A DNA stretch of 64,000 nucleotides from positions 16,616,001 through 16,680,000 of the forward strand of contig OY292279.1 in the NCBI GenBank assembly GCA_958496175.1, given 5' to 3'. Position 1 is the first letter of the stretch, and each line of letters starts with the position of its first letter. Below the pieces are notes generated by a model that was not told where the DNA came from, did not search any database, and saw only the letters and a list, made by a program, of their open reading frames with translations. The stretch comes from Sisyra terminalis. Its lineage: Eukaryota > Arthropoda > Insecta > Neuroptera > Sisyridae. Shown one piece after another: positions 1-10,904 of the stretch. A program made the position numbers and the translations under genes.

Positions 1-663
1 CAACACTTAACTATTATATAAAGACATTTATTAAATTGGATTTATATGCTAATCAATTATAGTAACAGTAAAGCATTAATCATAAGTTAATAATCAGTCT
101 TTGCCAGCTTATTAATACTATTGATAGTATAGATTAAGAGAGGGGGAAGATTCTTTTAGTATCACCCAGGAATACGGGTAGATTTGGATTCGCATACAGC
201 GCCTACCGACTAAAACCTCCATCTTACTGGTAACCAACCATTTAGGATAGAAATCAAGTGATGAAGAAGGTCCAGAAAAGGATTTGCAAAACACTGACCC
301 TAGAGGCGAAGCTAGAAAGTTGAGGTTTTTCATAAAACCAGAAGCTTAGGTCACCAGAAGCCTAGGTTACAAAGAAATATTAGTTCACTTCTCTTTTCTT
401 TCACCAAATTCTTCGCGAATAACCATTAAAATGCCGAATTTTGAATTGGTTTATTTTTCCAGTTCAGTACGTTTCCCTTTTTTTTAAATATTTAAGTTTT
501 AGAGTGCTTTTAATTTTATAATAAAAAGACCACAGTATATATTATTTAAACAGTATAACTGTTTGTAATTTGAATCAATGTTTTATATTATTAGTTCAAC
601 TTTCTCTTACATGGATTTATTTTTAGTTATTGTCGTAAACCATTAGGTATTTTTCCCAAATGT
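1..663. other. non-coding, AT-rich; nothing recognised
   Basis: Upstream of the first visible beat exon, so probably intron of that gene. There is a minus-strand open frame of 71 codons (118-333), but no known motif or splice context supports it. Confidence 0.4.
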
Positions 664-842
664 TTTTTTTTGTTATTGCTACTTTTTGTCGCTTTACAAC
701 TGCTCAGGTCTTTAGCAACTCTAGGGTTAATAAAAATCCGTAACTCGTGAAATATGGAAAATTGGGCGATACGAGATTCGAGTCCAATACCTAATAACTT
801 TTGAACGGTCACCTTGACCACTCGATCACCTGTAGCCTTTAA
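664..842 (-). mobile_element. tRNA-derived SINE, copy 1
   Basis: Read on the minus strand: a box-A-like TGATCGAGTGG, then box-B-like GGACTCGAATC, a body with AATTTTCCATATTTCACGAG and TTATTAACCCTAGAGT, then a tail AGCGACA...AATAACAAAAAA. The same order appears in five other places in this window (6232, 19390, 19827, 20578, 60250). Box A/box B spacing is that of an RNA polymerase III promoter in a tRNA-derived SINE. Confidence 0.75.
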
Positions 843-948
843 AAGTTTTGCTGTGTATACAATATATAAGATATATTGCAGTCCAATTTATGTAGTATAA
901 TTTAATATAATAATATATTATTGTAAAGTTTCAGATCCTCAATGATGA

Positions 949-1622
949 TAAATTGGTAAACAATATTCAGAGGATTAGGATCAATAATAATCAGTCAAAA
1001 CTATTTATTACATCCGCGACGTTTCGGCCCGGTTATTGAGCCTTCCTCAGGCGTTCTGAAATACCATAGCCAATTTTTATTAATATCAAAAATTATAAAC
1101 AATTATTACAATGAGTTCTTTCATACCGTAAATAATCGCTTTAACCTTGTTAAAAACAATCATTGTCCATTCATTTTTATACGGTATAGTTGGTAAAAAA
1201 CAATAATAAAACTCCCAAAATACACAACATTTTTTTCAGTAAAATATATAAAATAAAATTTCAACAAAAACAATTAAAAATTAGTTAAAGAATGACGTTA
1301 ATTTAAAAAAATTTTACTATAATATATTTTACTGAAAAAAATGTTGTGTATCTTGGGAGTTTTATTATTGTTTTTTACCAACTATACCGTATAAAAATGA
1401 ATGGACAATGATTGTTTTTAACAAGGTTAAAGCGATTATTTACGGTATGAAAGAACTCATTGTAATAATTGTTTATAATTTTTGATATTAATAAAAATTG
1501 GCTATGGTATTTCAGAACGCCTGAGGAAGGCTCAATAACCGGGCTGAAACGTCGCGGATGTAATAAATAGTTTTGACTGATTATTATTGATTCTAATCCT
1601 CTGAACATTGTTTACCAATTTA
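949..1622. repeat. foldback repeat 1, ~302-bp arms
   Basis: Left arm 949-1250 and right arm 1321-1622 are reverse complements with only scattered differences (for example GGCCCGG versus CGGGCTG at the module site); the loop is about 70 bases. Each arm carries the module CCTGAGGAAGGCTC-AATAACC-GGGCCGAAACG (right arm, plus strand, about 1520-1553, with GGGCT instead of GGGCC). Confidence 0.88.
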
Positions 1623-1955
1623 TAATAATATATAAAAATCATACCACAAACATAAATTTGAACAGAAGTTCAAACAAAATATTCGTGACGTATTGCCCAG
1701 ATACGTATTTCGATTTCCAAGCAATCTTCATCAGTGGTCATCAAGTAGTTTGGATCACTCCGTAACTGCTTTGAGATTATTGCTTCAATTGATCAATCAT
1801 CACAAAGCAGTTACGGAGTGATCCAAACTACTTGATGACCACTGATGAAGATTGCTTGGCAATCGTATTACGTATCTGGGCAATACGTCACGAATATTTT
1901 GTTTGAACTTTTGTTCAAATTTATGTTTGTGGTATGATTTTTATATATTATTATA
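1621..1955. repeat. foldback repeat 2, ~153-bp arms
   Basis: Left arm 1621-1773 and right arm 1802-1955 are near-perfect reverse complements around a 28-base centre. Both arms carry ACTGATGAAGATTGCTTGG followed by an AATCG hairpin closure; the left arm (minus strand) then reads GAAATACGTATC. Confidence 0.88.
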
Positions 1956-2255
1956 TTAATATATACTACACAAATTGGACTGCAATATATCTTATATATT
2001 GTATACACAGTATAACTGTTCAAAGTCAGCGAAAAAATCTTATTTTGATTAAAAGTTTTGATTTCCGCAAAATATAATTTAATTTATTATGTACAATTTA
2101 ATTTTAAATCTTTAATACGATATGATTACTTCATTTTCAATATTCATGTCATTCATGCGATGCTGTTAAAGTTTAATTTTAATGCTTGTCGCTTTCAATT
2201 ACTACATAATTGCTGAAAACTCGAAAATGTTAATTAATATAATTAAATTTTATAG

Positions 2256-2391
2256 TTACATAACTCATCGGAGACTGCAGTGGTTTTGTCTTCTGTCAAT
2301 TTGTCAAGTAGTGGTCGTTATCGCTGCGAAGTTTCCGCCGAAGGTCCAAGCTTTCAAACTGTCACCGACCATGAAGACATGATCGTAGTTG
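2256..2391 (+). CDS. beat: beat family exon: end of Ig domain 1
   Basis: The frame reads LHNSSETAVVLSSVNL, then SSSGRYRCEVSAEGPSFQTV, then TDHEDMIVV. SGRYRCEVS carries the F-strand Cys of the first V-type Ig domain, and EVSAEGPSF is a Beat-family hallmark. NSS is a possible N-glycosylation site. The acceptor chosen is the AG at 2254-2255 (AATTTTATAG), because the in-frame TAG at 2253-2255 limits the exon and the added residues look like family sequence. A shorter exon from the CTGCAG ending at 2280 is also possible. The donor is G|GTATGT at 2392, leaving one base (phase 1) that joins the next exon as GCA (Ala). A 15.1-kb intron follows. A nested palindromic repeat ends only about 245 bases upstream. 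Confidence 0.88.
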
Positions 2392-5300
2392 GTATGTACC
2401 TGTGCTGTTTTTATATTACATTTTTACTTTCAATCTGCAAATTCTATTTTTGTTCATTTCGAGTTCAAATATTATATCGTGCATTACATGCAAAGTTGGA
2501 AATATCAATATAATTCCCTATTAATTAGTTTGCAATAGTTTTGAAACCGTTAATCAAACTGAAAATTGGAATATGCAAAGGAAATGTTCAAATAGTTATG
2601 GCTGTTTAATACATGTTCAATCAATCCAAACGAGAAAATAATTTGCGATATGTATTCGGTTTGCTTCAACTTACTGTTGTCTCTCACTAAACGTAAAACT
2701 TTCCGAATTGCTATCTGTGGAAAATTGCTTTGATTAATCCATTTCGAATATTAATAATAACGATAATGGTATTCCAATGGTGTGAAGATTTATAGCAGCC
2801 TGTTAAGCCAATTTCGCGTTGGGATTGATTCGGCCGATTGGCGTTGTCTTTCTCTGGAAAATTCACTGCTGTCTGTTGGAAAGGACGAATTTAATTGCAT
2901 GCCAAACAAGACTTTACACGCCTAACATTGCGAACATGCAAGAATATGCCAGGGTAATGCTTTAATACTTCCGGCATAATTATGGAAATAGGAAACAGCT
3001 TCCTTCTTAATATGAACAATGTACAAACATCCTTCTCAGCTGGGATTTCCAATCGGTTTTATTCCAGATATCATTCGTATGTGCATTGTATTTGGGATGA
3101 AATTCATGAATATCGTCATTGTTTTAACTTCAATTATGGAAATAGAATGATGTCTTTCGAAAAGGAATTAATAACATGCATCTACATTTATTGATATTCT
3201 GACATCATTTTCATCTCTACTTGTATATTCCGACCTCTGCTTGAAAAATTCGAATCTAATATTAATAAGCACTTATATTTAGTAAATATTTTTAAAAAAC
3301 GAGTTTTTCGAACACAATTTGATTCGAAAAACGAATTTTCCGAGCACTAAAAACTTAAAGTTTTACATTTTGATTTGTTTCTGTTCCTTTTTAACCGACG
3401 ATAAAAGAAGATTTTTAGTTAGACATGCACATTGTTTCTATGTATAACTTGCCGGCATTTTTCACAGGATTATTCGATTTAAAAAATTATTTTTCTAATC
3501 ATCTTCGCAGAGTGGAGAAAAACGGGTTGATTATTAACTTGTAAACCAACTTGGAGTAAAATTCGTCATCTCAGCCGTAAAAATTAAAAGATTTAAAAAA
3601 AAATATATTTCTGAAATTTATATTGAAATGGTTAGATAAATGCCCAAAGGAATACTAAGTCGAAGTTTTATGCTTTATGAATTTCATAGAGTAGTAATGG
3701 AAAGTTGTTCCTAAAACTTGTTCAATTTTTCTCCAAATGCTTGAGATGTTTATTATTGGCAAGTGTGTTTTTTAATTCATTCAATAATTTTGAATTTTCC
3801 ACCAAATAATCATAAAACTTAAGACCATAAGATTTGAAGGGAGTAAGTAGTTTTGAATTCTTGTTAGATAGCCAAAAAGCTGACAAATTTCTTTTTACAA
3901 ATTCGTAATCAGTCTTGGTCAACCAACCAAGGACAAAAGTTCCTCATAATTACCAATAGAAAAGACTTTATTCTGTAATACGAGAATGCAAAAATAATGG
4001 AAAAAATTGTTTAATTAATAGGGTTGTTAACCTGTTTGCTCGTTCCTTGAAAATTTAAAATTAAAATCGTGGCTTTCAAACCTATTTGGAAAAGAATCCA
4101 TGATTTTAAATGTCAGTTAATACGAAAAATTTCTACAAAAATAATTTAAGATTCTTTAATTTAAAAACAGTTGTAAATATTTTCTTGCTCCCGAAAAATC
4201 AGTCAATTTGCAGGGGTTTGCAGGAGTAGTAAATTTTGCCCTTACGAGCGCTCACTAAGGGTTTTTGTATATTTTGTTTTAAAAAAAGGGATTCTGTCGT
4301 TTGTCTTAAACAATTTCCCAAGTAAAAATTATCATGAAGCTTGGCAAATTTTTCGGAAAATAGACGAATAGTTCGTTTAGATCGGCTGATATTTCATTAC
4401 ATTCCTTTAGCCGAGAAAAATAACAAACCGTAATGGAAAGATAAAGTGCTTCAGTTTGTATGTCTATCTTCATCATGGATAAGTATGGATCTTATGGATC
4501 GTATGGATCTTCCTGACAATTCAAATATTTCCCAAATTAAATATTTGAAGATTCATTACAAATAAACCTTACATAACTGTAGCCAAACGAAAGTTCCGAG
4601 CAATTTGTACAAAAGACTTATGAAAATTAATCAAATTCAAAATTTAGTATACGAAAAATCAATTTAGAATTTTTCTGAAACTTAAGTATATCGGGTGACA
4701 TACCAAAATTTAGAACTTCTTTTAAGCAACTCGATAGTAAAAACCAGATATAATAAATATTTTCAATCTTCGGGAAAGTAATGATAATATTTTTTGGAAA
4801 AATTAGATTATTTTTTTGACTAACGGATATTCCCAATTAAAAGATCATCACAAAGAACTCAATTCAAGGAGTACCGAACTTGATTGAATTTATCGAAAGG
4901 CCTGGTAAAACATATATTGTAATACGCACATCAATATATAAAAATTAAGTAGACAATAACCGATAAATATCAGCTTTGAACGTTGAAAAATAAAGAATAC
5001 AGAAAAGCGAAAAATAATAAAATTATAGAATAGTAGCTTTTAGACAAGTTACTATCTGGATACGTCTCATTCCCAATTTTGTTTCAAATTTTTGATTAAA
5101 AATGCCAATCTGGCATCATCTTATTTCTATTTTGTAGCCAATTTTTCATTATGACGGAATTATTCGCGATTGAATCAAAGAAAAATATACCTTGGATAAA
5201 TTGTTATCAGATAGCGACATACCTATATAAAAGCTTTTTAACATAATATAGTCAAATATTTTTATTCTCGAACCATTGTAAAACCAAAAAGATTTTTATT

Positions 5301-5763
5301 AAAAAAGTTGAAAAAAAAACAAGTTTCGAATAGTCAGGGAATGTTAGCAAAATTTGTTAAAGTAATTACGGTTTGATGTTCCATCTAAATCTCAAAAACT
5401 GACATCAAGTCCCTGAAGTTTAAACATATTTTAAAGAAACAACCAGCAAATATTAATTCTTTCACGAATTCAAAGCAAAGTGGAGGAATAAGAACTAATC
5501 GTCTGTGAAAAATGGATCAATTATTTCACTTTAAAAATGTCGATACGATAAAGTTTATTTTTCAAAACCTTGCGGGAAGTAAGTCGGCATTTCTGTCAAT
5601 TATAAGACATGACCAATATCCTTATTATTTTTATATCAAATTAATCTTTAGTTTCTTTTTCCTATGTTATATTTGAATAAAGGATATAGTGGAAACAAGA
5701 AAATGAAAAATCAAGAGGATTAATATTTGATCTATTTCCATTCTTTCAGATCTAAATCGATGT
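2392..5763. other. intron 1, first part
   Basis: No gene. It holds a small perfect hairpin at 3303-3332 (10-bp arms GTTTTTCGAA), a short TATGGATC tandem at about 4485-4512, and a decayed dispersed repeat at 3620-3990. The rest is AT-rich without visible structure. Confidence 0.6.
3620..3990 (-). repeat. old dispersed repeat, possibly a relic coding region
   Basis: It aligns by eye with 8660-9050: shared stretches around GGTTGACCAACCAA, AAAAGTTC..TCA, ATTCTGTAATACG/ATGCTGCAACACG and TTGAAATRGT. On the minus strand at 3722-3922 an open frame reads ...FWLSNKNSKLLTPFKSYGLK and continues FYDYLVENSKLL, which looks like real protein. I do not recognise the family. The second copy is broken by stops. 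Confidence 0.4.
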
Positions 5764-6197
5764 ATAATGTGAAGGATATAGCAGGATGTGGTAGACCAAA
5801 CAATTTAACAGTATTTTACTTCATTTATTTCAATTGCAACGTTTCGTTGGTGTTATTCCAACTTCATCAGGCAACTTGTAAATATTACATTAAAACACAT
5901 AGTCCCATGATTTAAAACAAATTTATACGCCAGGCTTGTTGGGGAAATACACCGGAGCTAAAAATTGGCATGTCAATTACCAGTAGCTATGGTTAAATCA
6001 TTCTTAATATTAATTTCACCAACAATTCTGGCGTTTAAATTTGTTTTCAATCATGGAACTATGTGTTTTTTATCTAATATTTACAAGTTGCCTGATGAAG
6101 TTAGATTAACACCAACGAAACGTTGCAATTGAAATAAATGAAGTAAAACACTGCTAATTTGTTTGGTCTACCACATCCTGACATATCCTTCACATTA
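5764..6197. mobile_element. foldback element, ~180-bp arms
   Basis: Arms 5764-5944 and 6017-6197 are reverse complements (ends AATGTGAAGGATATAGCAGG and the matching CCTGACATATCCTTCACATT). Each arm has CCTGATGAAGTTGG-AATAACA-CCAACGAAACGTTGC on the appropriate strand; the right copy has GTTAG in place of GTTGG. No coding potential. Confidence 0.85.
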
Positions 6198-6231
6198 TTT
6201 GATCAGTATTCTGTAATCAACAAATAAATTC

Positions 6232-6406
6232 AGCCTACAGGTGGTCGAGTGGTCAAAGTGACCACTTCAAAATTGGTAGGTGTTGGGATTGATTCTTGTA
6301 GCGAGCAAATTTTCGATATTTCTCGATTTACGGACTTTTATTAACTCTAGAGTCCTTAAAGTCCTTGGTAGTTATAAAGCGACAGTAAATTACAATTAAA
6401 AAATCA
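6232..6406 (+). mobile_element. tRNA-derived SINE, copy 2
   Basis: GTGGTCGAGTGG (box A, 6241-6252) and GGGATTGATTC (degenerate box B, 6285-6295), then GAGCAAATTTTCGATATTTC, a TTTATTAACTCTAGAGTC stretch and the tail GCGACAGTAAATTACAATTAAAA. Same architecture as the other five copies. Confidence 0.8.
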
Positions 6407-8274
6407 TAATTCATAGTTTGCCTTTACATTTTAATATAGACAAAAAAAAAATTGAGAAGCTCATATTATCGAGGTTAATGGACTCTCTGTAATACAGATT
6501 TATTATTATTTTTTATTGTGCCAAATATAAACATTCATTTCAAATCCCCCGCGGTCAAATACTGCAAAGATAATGAACAAATCGAAAGCGTGAATATTTT
6601 TATATTTTTGAATTTTACACAAAAGAAGGGTCAAGATGACAATGACACAGTGAATTTTCCGTTTTAAAAATGCGAAAAAAATCATAAACTTTCATCCTTT
6701 TTATTGCCGCCGGGTATTTTCTGTATCTCGCACCACAAACGCTGGCAATACGAGCTAAATTTAAGGGTTGTTCAAATTATGTACACGTCCAATTTAAACC
6801 ACAATCTTGACATGATTATAAATAATAATTAGTACACCCGAACCAATTATTGCAAAACGAAAAGTTAAAATTGAAAAAAAAACGATGCTTGTTTAGATAT
6901 TTATTTTCACTGTAGATATTTTTATGGTTTTCTCTAGCTATTTGTGTATTTTTTTGTACAGATGTCTTTTTTTTTAACTTTTACTGTCTAGAATTTCATT
7001 TCCAAGGGAGTAAAGACTAACATTTGCATCCCAAGGGTAAAGTGTGTGTATGCATTTAGTCGACATTTTAAAAAGTTTTAGATCTAATGTAAGTTAAAGT
7101 TTTAGTTCAGATAAAAAAGAACACGAGTATATGAATGCAGACCGCCATAAAAACTTTTTGTTTTATTTTCAGAATTCATATAATACTTTTCTCCTATATC
7201 ATACCATACATAAAAATGTACTCTTATAAATTAAGCACAAATAATGAAGTTAGCAGCAAATATTAAAACGGTTTTTTTCTTTCGAAAAATTATATATTCT
7301 AGCATATTCGCATTTTCCATTTTCACAGCACAATGTTCTCTTTGCTATTCTACATATAGTTAAAAATTGTCATTATTTTAAAATGAAGTTAACGTGCTCG
7401 GAGATATTTAGTTTGAAATTTAGTTTCTGATGTTATTGTAATGAATATTCGGTTCGCTGAACGGACATTGTGTTAATTTGCATCGACTTGTTAGCTATAG
7501 CAAATGAGTGCCAACTTGACTAGGTGCAAGTAGATGATAATTGAAAACTTATTAAAATATAAATATTGCTTTTAATTGGCATCATTCATTTCAAAACAAA
7601 CTTTGTACATGACTCTTTAATCTCTGATAAAAAAGCTTTCTTTCATACAAAAACAAAAACATAAACACATTTTCACACAAAGCTTTTTATTGTATTAAGA
7701 GTTATAAAAATTGCACCATTTCACCCTCTTTTTCGATTGAATATGCATTATGAATAGAATCTTTTTTGTACAAAAAGAGAGCTATGAATATATATTCATT
7801 TTTTTCACAAAGTAAAATCAATGTACCTACGTTGTTTATTTTTAAATGCAAAGTTTAATGAATTTCAAAAGCGAATGAATTTTTTTTTCACTGATGTTGA
7901 ATAGGGTATAGTCTTTTGAACGCTTTTTTTAAGTTGCAGTACACATTTTTTGTTTGATGGTTTTCAAATAGGAAAATAATCCTCAGACGAAATATGTCAG
8001 ATTTCAGATTGCCACGTATTTCGATTGCCAAATAATTTATTTTTCCATTACATATCAGTCCTTTGATGTTTCAAAATTTATATTTGCTGAATAACAAGGT
8101 ATTGAAACTTATTATGGTTTCTCTCTTTTGTCCTTCCATCAGTATGGATTTGGTGATATCATCTTCCATGTCCTGTTCTATGATAAATATGCTTCGTTAG
8201 GTAATGCATGTTCAGTTAGCTCCTTTATATGATGAGACCATCATTTAAAAGATCCTCTGCTATATTTTTTTTTT
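6407..8274. other. intron 1, no gene or clear repeat
   Basis: AT-rich. Only an isolated ACGTATTTCG core at 8014-8023, inside GATTGCCACGTATTTCGATT, links it to other repeats in the window. Confidence 0.5.
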
Positions 8275-8422
8275 AATTTTATTTATTTTTAGTAGGATAG
8301 TGGACATGAAAGGAAGCCTGATGAAGGTCTAATAAAAGGCCGAAACGTGTCGCAAAGTTAATAATTAGTACATGGATCTACATCTTTTCATGTCCACTAT
8401 CCTACTAAAAATAAATAAAATT
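8275..8422. mobile_element. small MITE with 39-bp terminal inverted repeats
   Basis: Terminal repeats 8275-8313 and 8384-8422 share TAGTAGGATAGTGGACATGA and adjoining AT-rich ends. Between them is CCTGATGAAGGTCT-AATAAA-AGGCCGAAACGTG, the same hairpin module seen in unrelated repeats here. Confidence 0.8.
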
Positions 8423-8659
8423 ATGTAAAATATGGACACAACCAATTTATTGATAAATCCTTTGCTATGTTTGTCATCTATTTTCATTTCAACTATACAT
8501 ATTAGTGTACCGGGCAGGAATTTTGTTTTTAAACCTATAGTCGTTAAATTACCATTTATCTGCTTATAAGTCATTTCAAAGTGCTACTTTGAAATGACAT
8601 TTTATGATTAAAGCGACTTATAAACTAAAACAAAAAAAAAAGTTTTTAACTCCAAAAAC

Positions 8660-9050
8660 TTTATTGAAATAGTAAGTCCAAAAACCCAAAGAAATACAAA
8701 TTCGGTATTAAATGTTTTTCGAGTTTAGGATAGCAACGCAAGGTTGTTACTAATAACATTTTAAATGTTTATCTATGTGCATTAGATGCTCATTAATACC
8801 AAATGAGTTTTTTTGAGCTTAAATTCGATAATTTTCATTTCTCCAACTGTTACTTACGAAAAATAACACAAAATTTAACCAATAGGATGTCAAGAGAAAA
8901 TGTGGTACCAAATCCATGCCTGACAATTAAAAAGCTGTCATAAAATCCTAATTAATTTTGGTTGACCAACCAAATACCCAAAAGTTCTCAAGAACTGTTT
9001 ACAGAAAAAATTCTATGCTGCAACACGTTAATGCAAGACTCCTCTGCAGA
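8660..9050 (-). repeat. second copy of the 3620-3990 repeat
   Basis: Diverged copy matching 3620-3990 in the same orientation. The best-preserved part is TTGACCAACCAA and the following 80 bases. A G-run (9088-9098) lies just after it. Confidence 0.35.
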
Positions 9051-9468
9051 AGAAAAGTTCTGGATTAATCTAATTAATTAAGGGCGCGGGGGGGGGGGTA
9101 ATATTGCTGTACCCACTATATTTGTCTAAAGTTATTACTTCGGATTTGTATTTATTTCAATCATTATATTAAAAATGGGTTTTTATTTAAGATCTGATTT
9201 TAACTGAAAATCGAAAACAACAGTTGGTTTTTTTTCTCTTTGATATAGTGATGATAAAGATTCATAGAAATGAAAAATATGACTATTTTTAATTAGTTTA
9301 TGTTCCAAAAATATTTTCAATAGTTAATCAAAATCAACATAATGTAAATTTTAATCTTTTTTTTTGGGTTATTTCTGCTTGATGCTGGGAATATGTGTGA
9401 CGAATATTCATGAATAATTAAGGAGGAAGTCAAATCAATCATACTTACTAATGCAGTTCGTATATTAT

Positions 9469-9508
9469 GTGTAAACATATATCTGATTGTTAACAGATAT
9501 GTTTACAC
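9469..9508. repeat. short hairpin
   Basis: GTGTAAACATATATCTG and CAGATATGTTTACAC form a near-perfect stem around ATTGTTAA. No element ends are visible. Confidence 0.6.
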
Positions 9509-10349
9509 AAATTAATTGAGTACATATAGCGTGTGGATATAACACATGTAAGAAAAACTTTGATCGCGTAATTATCATTCTACCCTAGTTTGACTAATTA
9601 ACATAAAATTAATTAGCTAAATTATTGCGAAAATTCATTGGGAAAGATGAAATTTATATTGATCAAATAAAAAAATATTTGTTCTAATCATATCTTTTTG
9701 TCATGCTGAAGTACAGCTTAATTATATGCTTAAATAAATTTTTTGACTTCGGTAAAAAACGAGATTTTTAAACTTATATACTGAGCAAATAAAAAGCAAA
9801 GGTTTAAAATTTAAGAAAAACAGATTTAACTTTTGTTAAACCTTGACGAATAATATGATCTTAAGATTGGTTTGAGTAAAAAAAAAATTTTTTTCTCAAA
9901 TTTCTAGAATTTTTAGCCTTTAGCTTTCTTTTGATTTAATGACGAATTATACAATCTTCTTAACATTTTTCAACCTATGGAAAGACTAAGATTGAGCTAC
10001 CAGAAGACCGGAAACTTCAAGTCTCAGAATAACACTTTACTCAAATAAATAGCACAACAGAGCTCCAAAATATGGTACTTGAGTTAAACAGAATTTCGCG
10101 TAAAATAGATTTACAAATCAACATGTAAATATCTGGAGTGATGAATCAGGAAAGTAAGGTAATCCCTACAAAAAGGATACAGTTGGAATGAGTCTAAAAT
10201 ATGTATAAGTTCTATAAAACAGTATAAACTTCTATAAAGTGAGAATTAAAATATGGACTTGATTAAAATTGATCTAACGTGGGCAGCATTTGGGAAACTG
10301 AGCTTTATTTTACAAGGTAAAAAAATCTCAATAAATTCTAAACGAAAAA

Positions 10350-10900
10350 TTATTATATATGGATCGGAAGCAGCTTCGATCACCAAACTAACCGCAGAAA
10401 TGCTTGGAGTCCTTTAGTGTATAAGGAAAAGGAGGATGCTGAGCTTCTCACTAGGCTACAAAATCAGGAATAAGGAAATAAGATGCCGGAACAAAATAAC
10501 AAGAATATAAAAATCTAGCCCAATGGTTCTTAACCTGAGTTTAATCGAATCTCAGGGGCTTAGTGGATGTAATGATTCTCACTCGACTCATAAGATTCGG
10601 GATGACCTTCCTCCCTATGTATACCTTTGTTTTAGATTTGAAAAAAAACTATTTTATTTTTTTCATGTAAGAAGGGTTCGGTAAATGCTCATATGAAACT
10701 GGTAGAGGTCAGTACTACCAACAAGATTAAGAACCATTAAAGAATAAAGAACTTCTGAAAACCGAGACCTCATGGTAGATTAAGAGATAGGCCACCCCTG
10801 AAATGGACAAGCCTAGGGTAGGTGGCTGGCAGGATCTGGGCTTAAGCAGTACAAGATCTAAAAAAAATAGAAATAAGTGGAGGTAAATGGTAAGGATCAT
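10350..10900 (+). pseudogene. RTE-like LINE fragment (C-terminal end of the reverse transcriptase), split by a MITE
   Basis: The first part (10350-10520) reads IIYGSEAASITKLTAEMLGV, the stretch after the RT domain often seen as YGSETWTLTKR in RTE-type elements. The second part (10740-10900) reads GRLRDRPPLKW and, in another frame, RSKKNRNKWR, which resembles the RxxGRPxxRW...DRxxWR end of such proteins. Stops and frameshifts run throughout, so it is dead. A hAT-like MITE at 10521-10739 sits between the two parts, which places the MITE insertion after the LINE insertion. Assignment rests on remembered family patterns. Confidence 0.5.
10521..10739. mobile_element. hAT-like MITE inside the RTE-like fragment
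   Basis: The left end CAATGGTTCTTAACCTGAG and right end CAAGATTAAGAACCATTA are imperfect inverted repeats of the CARNGGTTCTTAAYC type seen in hAT MITEs. No clear 8-bp duplication survives. Confidence 0.6.
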
Positions 10901-10904
10901 TATC

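Larger units (their letters stand above)
851..2010. mobile_element. composite palindromic repeat: outer inverted repeats around two foldbacks
   Basis: The outer arms are 851-923 and about 1939-2010. They start from CTGTGTATACAATATATAAG on the left, and the right arm reads the same on the other strand. Between them lie two separate long inverted repeats (949-1622 and 1621-1955) placed back to back. No transposase frame is visible. The arrangement suggests insertions of foldback elements into one another, or a single element with several arms. It is non-autonomous. Confidence 0.75.

Noticed and set aside
1375..1608. Minus-strand frame MFRGLESIIISQNYLL...
   Set aside because: It lies in the right arm of a 302-bp inverted repeat; the frame is a by-product of the foldback.
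2182..2382. Frame ending VVVIAAKFPPKVQAFKLSPT
   Set aside because: Overlaps the beat exon in a different frame; the exon frame with CEVSAEGPSF is the true one.
6232..6300. Possible tRNA gene (box A and box B present)
   Set aside because: No cloverleaf with matching acceptor stem can be drawn, and the same head recurs with a common body and tail, which defines a SINE.
9088..9098. G-run as a G-quadruplex
   Set aside because: Single run only; the four tracts needed are absent.
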